Assembly (NCBI GenBank): GCA_003550325.1
Contig: QKWP01000128.1
Span: 89,234 to 153,233, forward strand
Direction: 5' to 3'
Source: Gigaspora rosea
Taxonomy: Eukaryota; Glomeromycota; Glomeromycetes; Diversisporales; Gigasporaceae
DNA: 64,000 bases
The first letter of the stretch is position 1. Every line of letters begins with the position of its first letter. Shown piece after piece: positions 36,587-47,588 of the stretch. The notes under the pieces were generated by a model, which did not search any database, was not told the origin of the DNA, and saw only the letters and a list, made by a program, of their open reading frames with translations. Position numbers and translations under genes: made by a program.

Positions 36587-37797
36587 ATTAGGATACCAGG
36601 TTTACTGTATTTGTATGTTATAGCAATTTATAGCGATAGTAATTTGAATTGATATTATTAGTAAAACAAATGCTAACAAGATAAAATTAAATATTCAAAA
36701 TATTAAATAAATTGAAATAACTTAAATAAACCATAATCCTGTAATTTAATATTTTGAATAAGCTATATAGACAAATAAACAAATTAGCTGAATAATTTAA
36801 ATAAACCGAATGACTGAATTGATCAAATATAATTTAAATAACTAAATTATTTAAATGATTCAATAACATTTATACTATCATTAAGTGTAATATGAATTGT
36901 GAGCGAAAAAAGTTAAAGAATGCTATAACTACTAAGTAGTGCCTAGTGATATGAAATCCGGAGAAATAATAAATCTTTTAAAATCTACCTACCTACCTGT
37001 ATACTCCTTTATTATAAATCCTAGCCCAAGTTGAAAAAAAATGTACCCAAATAATTCTAAAAATCTGTATTTTTTTTAATCTAATGTTTGAATTTAAGTT
37101 CATCATTATTTGCTTTGATTTCTTCTTTTGTAACTTTAATGATATTCTCTTGATATCAACTCTTAATACACATATAAAATTTGTGATTTATTTAGTCAAT
37201 ATGTTGTCATTAAAGCTAAATATTTCTTTTTTAATACTGTATAGTCACAGAATAACAAGCAGTGCCATTAACTCGAAAATTATGCCCCCTAAAATTAACA
37301 TATAGTTCCAAAATAACGTCCATATTCATCGCGTCCCAAATAACAAACATTAAAAAGCTCTGAAAGTAGATTTAATACTAAGTAAATCTACTTTCGGAGC
37401 ATTGTTTTGTTAATATATTTTTTTAACCTCTCGAGAAGGAGCGCCAGTTAAGCACTTTATTCATTTATTTGCAAACAAACAAAGAAAAATATTACTATGT
37501 ACAAAGAAATGATTATAATGTCCGAGTTGAGTATATACAGGTGATCATGGGGCACTCTTAATCAATGCCAACTTAACTTATTGCCTAATGGGCCTACCTA
37601 TTCATCATATTGATACCTTCCTTATACCACTACAAGAGATCATAATAATATTTTTTTTGGCCTTGCTCCTATTTAAAGTCCCTCTAAATACCTTGATCTC
37701 ATTTTTGATTCTATTCTTAACAATGTATGAGATCGCAGGACTTGGAATAGCATTATATTCCCATATTTCATATTGCCATAATGTAGAACCATCTCCA

Positions 37798-38623
37798 AAA
37801 GGGCAGTACACGTTTCGTCCAGGTATATCACTTGCGGGCACTTACTAACAATATGAGATTCAGACCTGCATTAAGATCAATTAAATTACTTGAAATAAAG
37901 TTAAATCACTTAAAAACAAGACAAAAAAATTATTTTTTGATCAAATAAATAATGTTAATAAAATTTGTAAAACAAAGCAAACTTATTTACATTTTTTTTA
38001 TTTATTCTAATTACTCATAAATGCAATAGAGATTGATAAAATCATCATAATTAAAAATTTTATCCGGATATCTGTACAGACTATTATTGCAGAAATTTTG
38101 CAAAGATTTGAAGTTTTCATCAAGAAAGCTTGTATAATAAATATAAGAAAAATTTGAGTAAATCCAAGAATAATAAATCTGATCTGAATATTTTAACTAA
38201 CTTCTTAAGCATAAACTTACTAGCAATAATCATTAGGTTAAATATTTCTGTGCCTCCAAGATTTTTTAAAGAAATAATACCACTATAGAAATATCTTATA
38301 GTAATAATCAAAGCATTGGTTTTTTTTGGTGAAAATATTTAACAATAATATTACCTAACAACATACTTAATAATAATGCCAAATGCCTTAACAGAAAAAT
38401 GAGGCAACTTGATTTCTGTAATATTGTTATTTTAGTTGCATTTGTTAATTTCTGCCGAAAGTATAATGAATAATGATACAAGATCGCTGAATGTGCTTTA
38501 AAAAGATTGTTTTCAACTTCGATTATAAATTATAATCATATTCACTTTCAAGAAGTTGTGCATAATCTTTTAAAGGTTTTATCAAATACTGTATGTATAA
38601 GTAATTTGCAATGTACGTACGTA
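37798..38623. other. Gene-free AT-rich stretch
   Basis: It lies after the end of copy B. No gene or element recognised before the element starting at 38624. Confidence 0.45.
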
Positions 38624-41600
38624 CTAGGGTGGTAACTCAACTAAGTAAATCAAAACTATGTCAGCAATTTTAATAATTTTACTATTATCAGATTTTTTAT
38701 CAGTGAGATCAAAACTACGATTAAATATCATTTTATTTTATGTAATTAATAAGCAAAGCACAAAATTTTAAACGATTCAGCTTGATATTGCACTTCACTT
38801 TCTAATTTTTTTTTTAACTAAAAACTCTTTGCAAAGACCATATCTAAAAAGTTACACTCGATTTTTTGTGACAATTCTAGTAAAGTTTCAACTTGTACGT
38901 TTAAAATCCAAATTTTTTCAGATGTTCTATAAGACGAAGTTTCAAAATTTATATATTAATAGAAAATTCTAAAGCGTAACTTTATTCTCTAACATTTAAT
39001 AAGTTCTTGTGAAAATTTCAAATTAATTCATTGGGTTTTCACTAAGTTATACCGTTTTAAAGTAATTATGATATCGATATGTAATATAGCAGTAATTAAC
39101 ATTACGCAATAATTAAATCGAAAGCATTGCACGCATGATTCAATTTGGATGAACCGGTCTGATGTACCAGAGATAAGTATTTATTAACTTGCGAATGCAG
39201 TTATGATTTAAGCATTATTGACACTGAAACGGATGAACACCCAGAAAATAAACCGAAATTGCGCCGGGAATCACCGTAAGCAGTTGCGTTTGATATGTAC
39301 AGCATTTGGGCTGGTGGTTTCCCGCCTGCATTGCATAATGCAGGCCGGCCGTCAGTGCGAATTGTAAATAATCGCATTTAGGAATCATTATATATAAATA
39401 TTTATATATATATGTATAAAAAAAAAATTTTTTTTTTTTGCAGGGTGGGAAGGGGCCGGGTCGCGAATTTGTTTATTTCTCGCAGCGGAAATGGCAGCTT
39501 CTCGGCGCAGCTGCTGTATTTCCTTTGTGATTTACCTGTTCCAGTCCTGGCCGGGCTTTGTTGGCAGTTAATATCAGTGTTGTTACTAGCCTTAAGTCCA
39601 ATAAAAAATTATTAGCCCTAGCCCTCATGTCCAATTGGACATATGGCTAATTGACAAATGGCTAATTAACCTTAGTTGTTGTCCACATGTCCAATTGACC
39701 AATTAGCCATATGTCCAATTGGACATAAAGGCTAGGGCTAATTGGACATATATATCTAGTTCAATAAATATCTTTATAATTAATAATATAAATATATTTG
39801 TAATAAAAATAATTTGTATAGACTATTTAAAATATATAATTTTTATATAAACTTGTGAAAATAAGCTTTGAAAAAAGCACAAATTATCTTTAAGATTATA
39901 TAATCAACTATTAGAGTCTTAAATCAAGAACATTTAGCTTATAAAAAAATATATTAATTTCAAATTGTTATTATATATACAGATCAACTCTTTCTAATTC
40001 AAACACTACTAAATTCTTTTTAAACCAAACAAAATCTTCTAGAACATTTGTAAATTTATTATAGAGTTTGGATTAGCTAATAATAAATCTTTGAGAGCCA
40101 AATCTAAAAAATTTTTACATATAAAAATCCTTAAAAAATGTTTTTAATAGAATAGAGAAAGTTGACTATATATATATGCTATTAACAAAATATATAAATA
40201 ATAATATAGTAAAAATTGTTTAATAAAAAGAAATAGTATTTATAATATGTAATTTATAGAGCAACACTTGACAAAATTTGTTACTTGTGGTTATATAGTT
40301 TAGTTGTATACCTCTGTAGAATTAATTAGATAGTAACATAGAAGTAGAAAATAATCAATTTAATTAATAATGTGTATATAATATTAGTTATTGTACATAA
40401 AAATAAATAATTTTGAATAAGTTAAAAGAAGTTTATATTATATAAATTGATAATTATAAAATAATAAATTTGCAGTTAATTTTGTATATATAAAAATAGA
40501 AAATAAAAGTAATCATTCTTTTATCACTCAAAATATACATATTAGTAGAAGTTGAAAGTAATATTTTTATGTATAAGTATTTGTTTTTGGCTTATAGCAC
40601 ATATACCAGATATGTAATATTATAAAGTATATACTAGAAACAAAATAATATTTAATGTAGCAGATTAAAATAAAATCCAGATTAAAATAAAATTATAATA
40701 TAAAATCTTAAAATTAAATTTTTTTGGGGTGCATTTTTTAGGGTTAGGGGTTAAGGATAGGGCTCATTTTAAAGTAAAGTTATAATAAACAAGCATTTGT
40801 TGGTTTTAGAAGGTTAAATTATGATCTGTAACATATAATATTTCAAGGTATGCAATGCATTAAATATAATAATTCTTATTTAAACTTTATATTTTATAGC
40901 TACAATAATAATGAAATTTTAAAGCAATATTGTATTTAAATAAACCATATATATTAATAGCTTTAAAAACTCTTCAATTAAGCATCATTAGAAGCTTTTT
41001 ATTTAATTAACTAAATGTTATCAAATAATCAAATAATATACTAATTAATTTCTCATTTAAATTTTTATTATATTGATTTAAGATTCTTTTAAGCACAAAA
41101 ATTAATAGATTAGAGCTCAATTTTTAATTCATAAAAAAAAGTTTTAACTAGAAAGTAGATTTATTATTGTGATAGACTTGTTTGATTGATTCAAATTTTA
41201 TTATCTGAATTTATATAATAAATTATTAGCAAGAATTGCTTTAATTAATTATATATTTTTAATATCTTTTTTAGTATTATATTATTAGAGTTAGCATTTT
41301 TTACTTAAGGCCAATTGGACTTATAAAGTCCAATCCAAATTTATTAGCCATTTTAGCCTTATGTCCAATTAGCCCTGTCCAATTGGACGTGTCCAATTGG
41401 ACATGTCCAATAACAACACTGGTTACTATACTTGGAAGCTAATTTAAGCATCATGCTTACCTGCGTTTGGACTACATGAATCTTGTGTTACTGCATCAAT
41501 TTTCACATGCTCCTATCTCGCTGCCTCGGACTCGTGATTACCCAGCCCCAGAAACTCTTGGCCGTTTTTCGATCTGTTGACTGCACATACGCCTGTATGC

Positions 41601-41709
41601 ATATTAACTTGAATGATTTTCAATCATGTAACATAAAAAATCTATAATATATCAATTCCATAGTTTTGCTCACATAGTTTTGATTTATTTAGTTGAGTTA
41701 CCACCCTAG
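38624..41709. mobile_element. Non-autonomous Mutator-like element with GC-rich cargo
   Basis: Terminal inverted repeats of about 40 bp start CTAGGGTGGTAACTCAACTA at both ends with about two mismatches. They are flanked by TACGTACGTA (38614-38623 and 41710-41719), a 9-10-bp target duplication. Without the nested hAT-like element the body is about 1.24 kb and encodes no transposase. Its centre (about 39230-39560 plus 41430-41600) is clearly more GC-rich than the surroundings. A 67-codon open frame at 39412-39615 overlaps that cargo and the nested element boundary and is not credible as a gene. Confidence 0.82.
39575..41421. mobile_element. hAT-like non-autonomous element nested in the 38.6-kb element
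   Basis: The ends CAGTGTTGTTA and TAACAACACTG are inverted. Flanks are GTTAATAT (39567-39574) and GTTACTAT (41422-41429), an 8-bp target duplication with one mismatch. Both subterminal regions are packed with the palindrome TGTCCAATTGGACA and with GGCTAATTGG words, typical transposase-binding clusters. The 1.8-kb AT-rich interior has no reading frame but includes a TTAGGGTTAGGGG word at about 40739. Confidence 0.78.
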
Positions 41710-41840
41710 TACGTACGTATGAATTTTTTTTAAGGGTAGAGAACACTATTTTTAAATTATATATAAACTCAATAGTAGATTTTAAAATAAAAGACTTTTA
41801 TTAAATATAATAGCATTTATAAATTTTAAATATAATAGAA

Positions 41841-41989
41841 CAGGGTAAAAACCTGAGTTGCAAAATAGAAATCCACTTTGTAGATCGGGTTAGGGTGTTT
41901 TAATATGTTTTTTATTATATAAAAGCGGATTTCACTCTGATGTGATAATCATAGCAAATCTCACTATTTCGCAACTCAGATTTCACCTG
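41841..41989. mobile_element. Short MITE
   Basis: CAGGGTAAAAACCTGAGTTG at the left pairs with CGCAACTCAGATTTCACCTG at the right. It is 149 bp, with a GGGTTAGGGTG word inside. No clear target duplication. Confidence 0.55.
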
Positions 41990-43071
41990 TCATTAGTGTT
42001 CTGCAGATCCGATCTGAGGACCCGGATCTGATCCAGATCCGGTGGTCGGATCGAATCCGGATCCACAATTTATAGGATCCACCGAATCCGGATCCAAATG
42101 AGGATCCGATTCGAAGGATCCGTTTGGCTCCGTTCACGCTGATTGGCTGTATTTAGTAGATTCAGATAGCATAGCGGGCTTTATTATGATTGGCTGATTT
42201 TTTAAAGACATCTCATCATAATAAAGTAACGATTTGCTATCACAAGAGTGCACAAAAATGAATTCTGGGCCACGAGCACGAATTCTGGAAGTTTACGATA
42301 AAAAAAATTAGAAACTACACCTTCGGCTCTACAACATAATTCGGTAAATGACGAGGTAATTCGGAAGTTAGATGAGAGGTATGTTTTGGCATTTCAGCTT
42401 AACTAACATAGTCTATAATGTATTAAACTTGGCATTTATAATAGTCATTTCGAAAGATTTACAACGCTAATCTATTTTATTTATAACTTATTTTTCTAGA
42501 AGACACGTACTGCAGTCAAAAGATTAGTGATAAGAAGCAATAAAAGCATGAACTTGTAAACTTTATGAGAGGTTAAATATAGTTTTACGTCTATTATTAA
42601 AGCATAGCATTATGTCCAAGATTATTACTTTTAGAATCATATATGATTAAATTCGTTTGACATTAATTAACTGTTATTATGTACAATTAAAATTATTTAT
42701 ACGGTTTTTATTGTTTCTTAGAATAATAGGTTCTTATTTTTTTTTATTTGTTTTTCGTGCTTTTTTTTTTTTTTTTTTTGTGTGTGTATGTGTATTAGTT
42801 TTTTTTTTTATAATCTTGGAATTTGTTTGTATTGGGGCGAGGTTTTAGACTTTGAGTTGTTAGATATTGTAGTAATGCATTCATTAATGCCAATGTTTTT
42901 GTATGGTATTAATAAATATATATTCAATTATTATTAATTATATAGATTTATATAAAATATTTGTCTTGCGAATAATTTCGATCAGCCAATTACAATGAAA
43001 GCCCTCGAAGTTTTTAGTTATCGTACACGTTAAAAATCTTAACGATCTATTTTAGACCGTTAAGGTCTTAA

Positions 43072-43151
43072 TGATCTATCTCTTAGACCGTTAAGATTCT
43101 TAACGGTCTATTTTGGACTGTTAAGAATCTTAATGGTCTAAGAGATAGATC
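43072..43151. repeat. Hairpin built from AGACCGTTAAGA words
   Basis: The left arm from GATCTATCTCTTAGACC and the right arm to GGTCTAAGAGATAGATC pair along about 38 bases with a TTTT loop. Further single copies of the word lie on both sides (43020-43190). Confidence 0.75.
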
Positions 43152-43309
43152 ACTAAGGAACTTTAACGGTCCAAGAGATAGATTGTTAAGAACCATATTA
43201 TTATATCGTTTGTCGCAAAATTTTTTCCAACCGATATGGTTACACATAGTATCAACCAATCATATCGTAACTATAGTTGCAAACATTAAGGTAGCTACTT
43301 TTTCACGTC

Positions 43310-43385
43310 ACCCTTCACGTCATATAAATTTATATATAATCATATTAAACGTCACGTCATACGTCACGTCAGACGTCATAGTATA
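43310..43385. repeat. ACGTCACGTCA minisatellite
   Basis: Several close copies of CACGTCA/ACGTCA words (CGTCACGTCATACGTCACG type) are interrupted by an AT-rich segment. Confidence 0.6.
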
Positions 43386-43471
43386 TGTTAATTGATATTC
43401 TAATGTCTGCGACTCTAATCGTAACTATATCGGATCCGGATCTTTCTTATCCGGATACAAATCTGGACTTN

Positions 43472-44520
43472 TAACGTACCTCAAACTCCGCCTATCTAAA
43501 GACCAAACACAGATCAACGGTATAACTAATGGAAAACAAACATGGGAATTCTTCCATAAGAATTATTCGAAATTACCCCTAATTTAGAAATTCCCGGCAA
43601 TACAAAATCTGACCACACTGTGCAATACTATAGCCTTTTACCGGTACTTCACTGACTTTTAAGGTTAGGATCACTTAGTTTAGGGTTAGGTTAGATTTAA
43701 GTGTTTTTATATAGTAAAATTGTTTCCCGTTAATACCATCAAGCAGGTTTGGACTGACTTTCTGCCGATTTTCACGTTTTTTTACGTTTCTTGCTTTAAA
43801 ATTTTTGAAATTTGATTGGTCCATCGTCGCGTGATTTATCTCCGAGTAAATCTACACTTACCAGTTCACGTGATTTTGTACTGTTTTTAGGTAGGTACAA
43901 ACATTACCCGAATTGGTAAGTGTTCACATGAAATGCCGACACAGCCACACGTGATACGTGATTTATCTTTTAAGCGAAGACATCTTTAACATCTACCAAG
44001 CAAATTTGTTAAATTTTTTATTTAGGCCGCTTGAAGTAAAACTTTCGTTTAACGTTACCCCCCTCCACACCTGAGCTCCCCCCCTAAAATTAAACAAATA
44101 GAGGTGACAAATTAGGTCGGCACGGTGATCGGAATTTTTCGGTTATGGTTGGGATTTTTCGGTATACTATATGTTTATTTTTTATGTTTATTTTTCCCCC
44201 CTCCCCCCGTGAATAAGAAAAAAAATAAGGTTAAACGAAATTTAACTGCAAGAGGCCTATGTATTAAAAAATTTTAAATAAATTTTTATGTTTGAACGCT
44301 AATTGGATTATATAAACTTTAAATTAATTTTGCTCAATAAAACTAATTTTAGGTTATATGAACCTGGATTAGGTTCATTTGAACCTGATTTAGGGTCGTT
44401 CGAACCTGATTTAGGTTCATTTGAACCTCGTTTAATTTTAATGTTTGTTTAATTTTTCCCCGCCCCCCGTGCAAATTTCAAAAAAATAACGTTAAACGAA
44501 ACTTTAACTGCAAACGGCCT
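43472..44520. repeat. 1.05-kb duplicated block, copy 1
   Basis: By eye nearly identical (one length difference in a T-run) to 47474-48520. It begins right after a single N. It holds the 3' tail of a reading frame (stop at 43585-43587), a telomere-core segment (TTAGGGTTAGG..TATAGTAAAATTG, 43660-43725) and the MITE at 44024-44520. Homology stops exactly at the MITE's right end. Confidence 0.9.
44024..44520. mobile_element. AGGCCG-ended MITE, copy 1
   Basis: The left end AGGCCGCTTGAAGTAAAACT and the right end, inverted, AGGCCGTTTGCAGTTAAAG, continue into a shared TTTCGTTTAACGTTA. An extra internal end-like sequence (to about 44260, GCAAGAGGCCT) suggests one such MITE inserted in another. Between them lies an array of AGGTTCATTTGAACCT words. 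Confidence 0.78.
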
Positions 44521-44681
44521 AACACATAATACGGGTATAAGGTTTCTCTTTATTATTATAAATCAATACATCGGATTATCACAATTATACTAAAGACTAT
44601 CTACCATCGTTAACTACTTGTCTCTTCCACTTTCCTAAGCAGAAACTAAGCCTTTATATACTTTTAGTTCGAATGGGGCTT

Positions 44682-44770
44682 TGATCCCTCAATTGGGGTT
44701 TTAATCCCTCGCTTGGGGTCTCAATCCCTCGCTTGGGGTTTCAATCCCTCGCAATCCCTCACTTGGGGCC
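44682..44770. repeat. Tandem repeat, unit about 20 bp
   Basis: Four to five units of AATCCCTCGCTTGGGGTTTC, with one truncated. Confidence 0.85.
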
Positions 44771-45862
44771 TCGCATACGCCATGATCATCCTTACCCAAA
44801 TAAGAAATACATAAAATGATAAATAACTATACTAAATAAGTTAAATGTAAATTTTAATCGTAACGCCTGCTAGTTTCCTAGCCCGTTTCGGTTCTTGTTT
44901 GAATTATAGATTTTTCCCCGCTTCATTTGATCTTCACATGCATGAACGTTTGGGCCGCGGTTGTGGCTGTGTGGCCGCTTCTCTTTTCGATCACGTGATT
45001 TATTATCACTCCGACTATTTAAAGATAGGGATTACTAATTTTATATGTAAGTTAGCCATTCAGAATTAGGAATTTTGTACCACACAAAAAATTTAGAGAC
45101 CCAAAAAAACTTTGATATATGTCTAATTGATTGGTGGCGCAGCCACAATTAATCAATTAATTCAATTTTTGCTATAATTATCCGATATTTAAGGATTTTA
45201 AGTGAGTTAAACATTAATTATATTTATTTCTATCCATTACAGAATTTTTTTCTTTTACGAATAAGCGTTTTTAATATTTGATCAAAGATTCACGAGCGAA
45301 AAAGTTGTATCATTTCATAATAATGAAAATTGAAAAGATTTGTTTAAAATTAAACATTTGAAACTTTACTTATTTATTTCGTTTTTTTTTATATGAATTA
45401 ATATAATTATAATATGATGTAATCGCAATATATTTGTGGTATAATAGCATTTATAATTTGACAATATGTAACAATAGTTTAATATGAAATAGAAAATATA
45501 TATTATTTATGTTAAACCCGTCGTTTAACGACGGATCAAGTAGATTGTAAAACAGCAATTTATTGTAGTAATGTATTTATTACGATCAACTTTTTCAGTT
45601 GTAATTACATGTATAAAAATCTAAAGAACTTTTTTTAGCGTTAGGTTACAATTACATTAAATATATATGTACGTAGCAAATTTACAGTGTAAGCAAAAAA
45701 TAGCAATTTAATTGTTTCCAATTATTTTTGTAACAATTATGATTTTCGGTAATTGTAATATAATTAATCGCAATTAATTTTTCGGTACCCTGATATATGT
45801 AAGCACATTTTCTTGAAATAATATAGCCCCTAAAAATTTGGTTGTTGCTTGATTCCCCAAAA
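44771..45862. other. Gene-free stretch with one dispersed repeat
   Basis: 44911-45012 is an inverted relative of 6763-6866 (ATCACGTGA and GTGGCTGTGTGGC words). The rest is AT-rich with no gene seen. Confidence 0.5.
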
Positions 45863-46344
45863 GTTATTTCCCCGCCAGCTCATTTTTCCGACACTATATC
45901 CCCGACAGAATGTTTCACCTACAGCATTTTTTTGTTGACAGAATCTTTCCTCGACATACCATGTTTTCGACCTCCCCTTTCCTTGACAGGACATATTTTC
46001 GAAAAGACATTTGTTAGTTTAGGGTTAGGTTATAGTATAATTTAGGCCGAGTTGATAGTGCTAGTAAACAAATGACGTATTGCATGATTTCACGTGATGT
46101 GATGATCACTTGGTTTATCGTTCTTTTCGGAAAAAGCGCTTTCAATAAAACTTAGTGTCGGAGAAAAGTCAAATTAGAAACATGTCATGTCAGATAAATG
46201 TCTTGTCGAAAATATGAGATGTCAAGGAAAGGGGATGTCGAAAACATGGTATGTCGAGGAAAGATTCTGTCAACAAAAAGTGCTGTAGGTGAAACATTCT
46301 GCCGGGGATATAGTGTCGGAAAAATGAGCTGGCGGGGAAATAAC
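45863..46344. mobile_element. Long-armed fold-back element with 16-bp periodic arms
   Basis: The left arm (45863-46015) and the right arm (46193-46344) are near-perfect inverted repeats of about 150 bp, beginning GTTATTTCCCCGCC. Each arm is itself a row of 16-base units of the form TGTCGAGGAAAGATTC. The centre carries TTTAGGGTTAGGTTATAGTA, the telomere-core motif. An 87-codon open frame (46198-46461) is a by-product of the periodic repeat. Confidence 0.82.
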
Positions 46345-46863
46345 CACCCTAGCATACCCCTAAAAAAAAGTTACGAAACTGAGTTTAAATTTTCTGAACT
46401 AAAGTTCCGTTTTCGAAATTACAAGAATTATGCTTTACTGAATAGCAGAAAATTATATTAAAATTTATATACACTACAATTTGAATGTAAAATTCGAATA
46501 AGTTGATTATTATATATATGCATTAATTGATTCGCTACAATTGAATTTTGCAGAATAATTCATACGTTTTAATAATTGTATTAGCTATTTTGACAAATTA
46601 TTTGTACTATATTGCATTATTCGTAAATGTAAAAGAAACAACTACATTATATAATTGAAACAACTACATTATATAATTTATTCCCAATAAAATGTATTTT
46701 TATTTCTTCCCGCCCAAGTTTTTTTTGGATTTTTTTGCATTTTTATACCCTTTTAGATCATTAACCATTCGTTCTATCGGGTTAAAATTTGATTCGATAT
46801 TTTTCAGCCATTTTTTTTGCTGAGGGAGCTCAGACGACTTAGAAATAAAAGTATTTGCCTATA
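46342..46863 (-). mobile_element. Second copy of the 25-kb MULE, 3' end only, cut by the gap
   Basis: Inverted copy of 27614-28136. It has the terminal repeat (CCACCCTAGCATACCCCT), the 3' untranslated stretch and the complete last transposase exon (46858 to 46679 on the minus strand, ending in TAA). By eye no difference from the first copy is seen. The rest of the element falls in the N run. Its first bases overlap the end of the fold-back element at 45863-46344. Confidence 0.88.
46679..46858 (-). CDS. Last exon of a second MULE transposase copy (partial)
   Basis: Encodes the C-terminal 59 residues found in the transposase at 25277-27800, beginning ANTFISKSSELPQQ and ending TFYWE. Upstream exons are missing in the N run, so whether this copy is complete cannot be told. 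Confidence 0.85.
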
Positions 46864-47172
46864 NNNNNNNNNNNNNNNNNNNNNNNNNNNNNNNNNNNNN
46901 NNNNNNNNNNNNNNNNNNNNNNNNNNNNNNNNNNNNNNNNNNNNNNNNNNNNNNNNNNNNNNNNNNNNNNNNNNNNNNNNNNNNNNNNNNNNNNNNNNNN
47001 NNNNNNNNNNNNNNNNNNNNNNNNNNNNNNNNNNNNNNNNNNNNNNNNNNNNNNNNNNNNNNNNNNNNNNNNNNNNNNNNNNNNNNNNNNNNNNNNNNNN
47101 NNNNNNNNNNNNNNNNNNNNNNNNNNNNNNNNNNNNNNNNNNNNNNNNNNNNNNNNNNNNNNNNNNNNNNNN
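46864..47172. other. Assembly gap (309 Ns)
   Basis: A run of N. Everything between the MULE copy and the next reading frame is unknown. Confidence 1.
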
Positions 47173-47173
47173 T

Positions 47174-47588
47174 AGCACTAAACTTTGGAAAGTTATCATC
47201 ATATGAAATCCAGACCTTAATCAAATATAAGAAAAAGATTCAAGAATCGATTAGACCTCTTAGAAGAATCGAACATAAAATTCAAACAATAGAGAAATCA
47301 TACAAAGGATTCAAATACTTATCTATATTTAACAAAGCGGAAAGAAAGATAATAGCCCAGAAATTTGGAGAAAATCCAACAATAGCGGAATTATCTAAAG
47401 ATGATACAATATTACATAAATTCCGGAACACAATATTTGAATTTGAAATTCACAAAAGTTCCACAAATAAATTAACGTACCTCAAACTCCGCCTATCTAA
47501 AGACCAAACACAGATCAACGGTATAACTAATGGAAAACAAACATGGGAATTCTTCCATAAGAATTATTCGAAATTACCCCTAATTTAG
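47174..47588 (+). CDS. 3' part of an unrecognised reading frame
   Basis: An open frame enters from the gap and runs for about 137 codons to TAG at 47586-47588. It is rich in Lys, Ile and charged residues (for example LIKYKKKIQESIRPLRRIEH and FNKAERKIIAQKFG) and ends TWEFFHKNYSKLPLI. It has no start codon of its own in view. I recognise no domain; length and context suggest a transposon-borne gene. Its last about 38 codons are repeated at 43472-43587, where the block starts at a single-N join. Confidence 0.5.

Larger units (their letters stand above)
28263..37797 (+). repeat. Segmental duplication, copy B
   Basis: Direct paralogous copy of 10132-19199. It is longer because its 5' gene part is doubled at a single-N junction (29912). 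It lacks the MITE found at 18019-18290 of copy A and has extra AT-rich sequence near 36830-36950. Confidence 0.9.
42000..43470. other. Repeat mosaic with GGATCC-rich ends, truncated at a single N
   Basis: 42000-42130 is dense in ATCCGGATCC and CCGGATCTGATCC words, and 43428-43470 repeats them inverted before the N at 43471. The two may be ends of one element cut by the assembly join. Inside lie a repeat related to 23590-24160 (about 42260-42970), a T-rich stretch, a hairpin and an ACGTC minisatellite. No gene. Confidence 0.45.

Noticed and set aside
37605..37841. Minus-strand 78-codon frame in the copy B flank
   Set aside because: The matching sequence in copy A has stops and an internal duplication; no domain recognised.
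39412..39615. 67-codon plus-strand frame
   Set aside because: It crosses the boundary between the cargo and the nested hAT-like element.
46198..46461. 87-codon plus-strand frame
   Set aside because: It is a translation of the 16-bp periodic hairpin arm continuing into the MULE terminal repeat.
46804..47224. Long open frames through the N run
   Set aside because: They consist of undetermined bases and carry no information.
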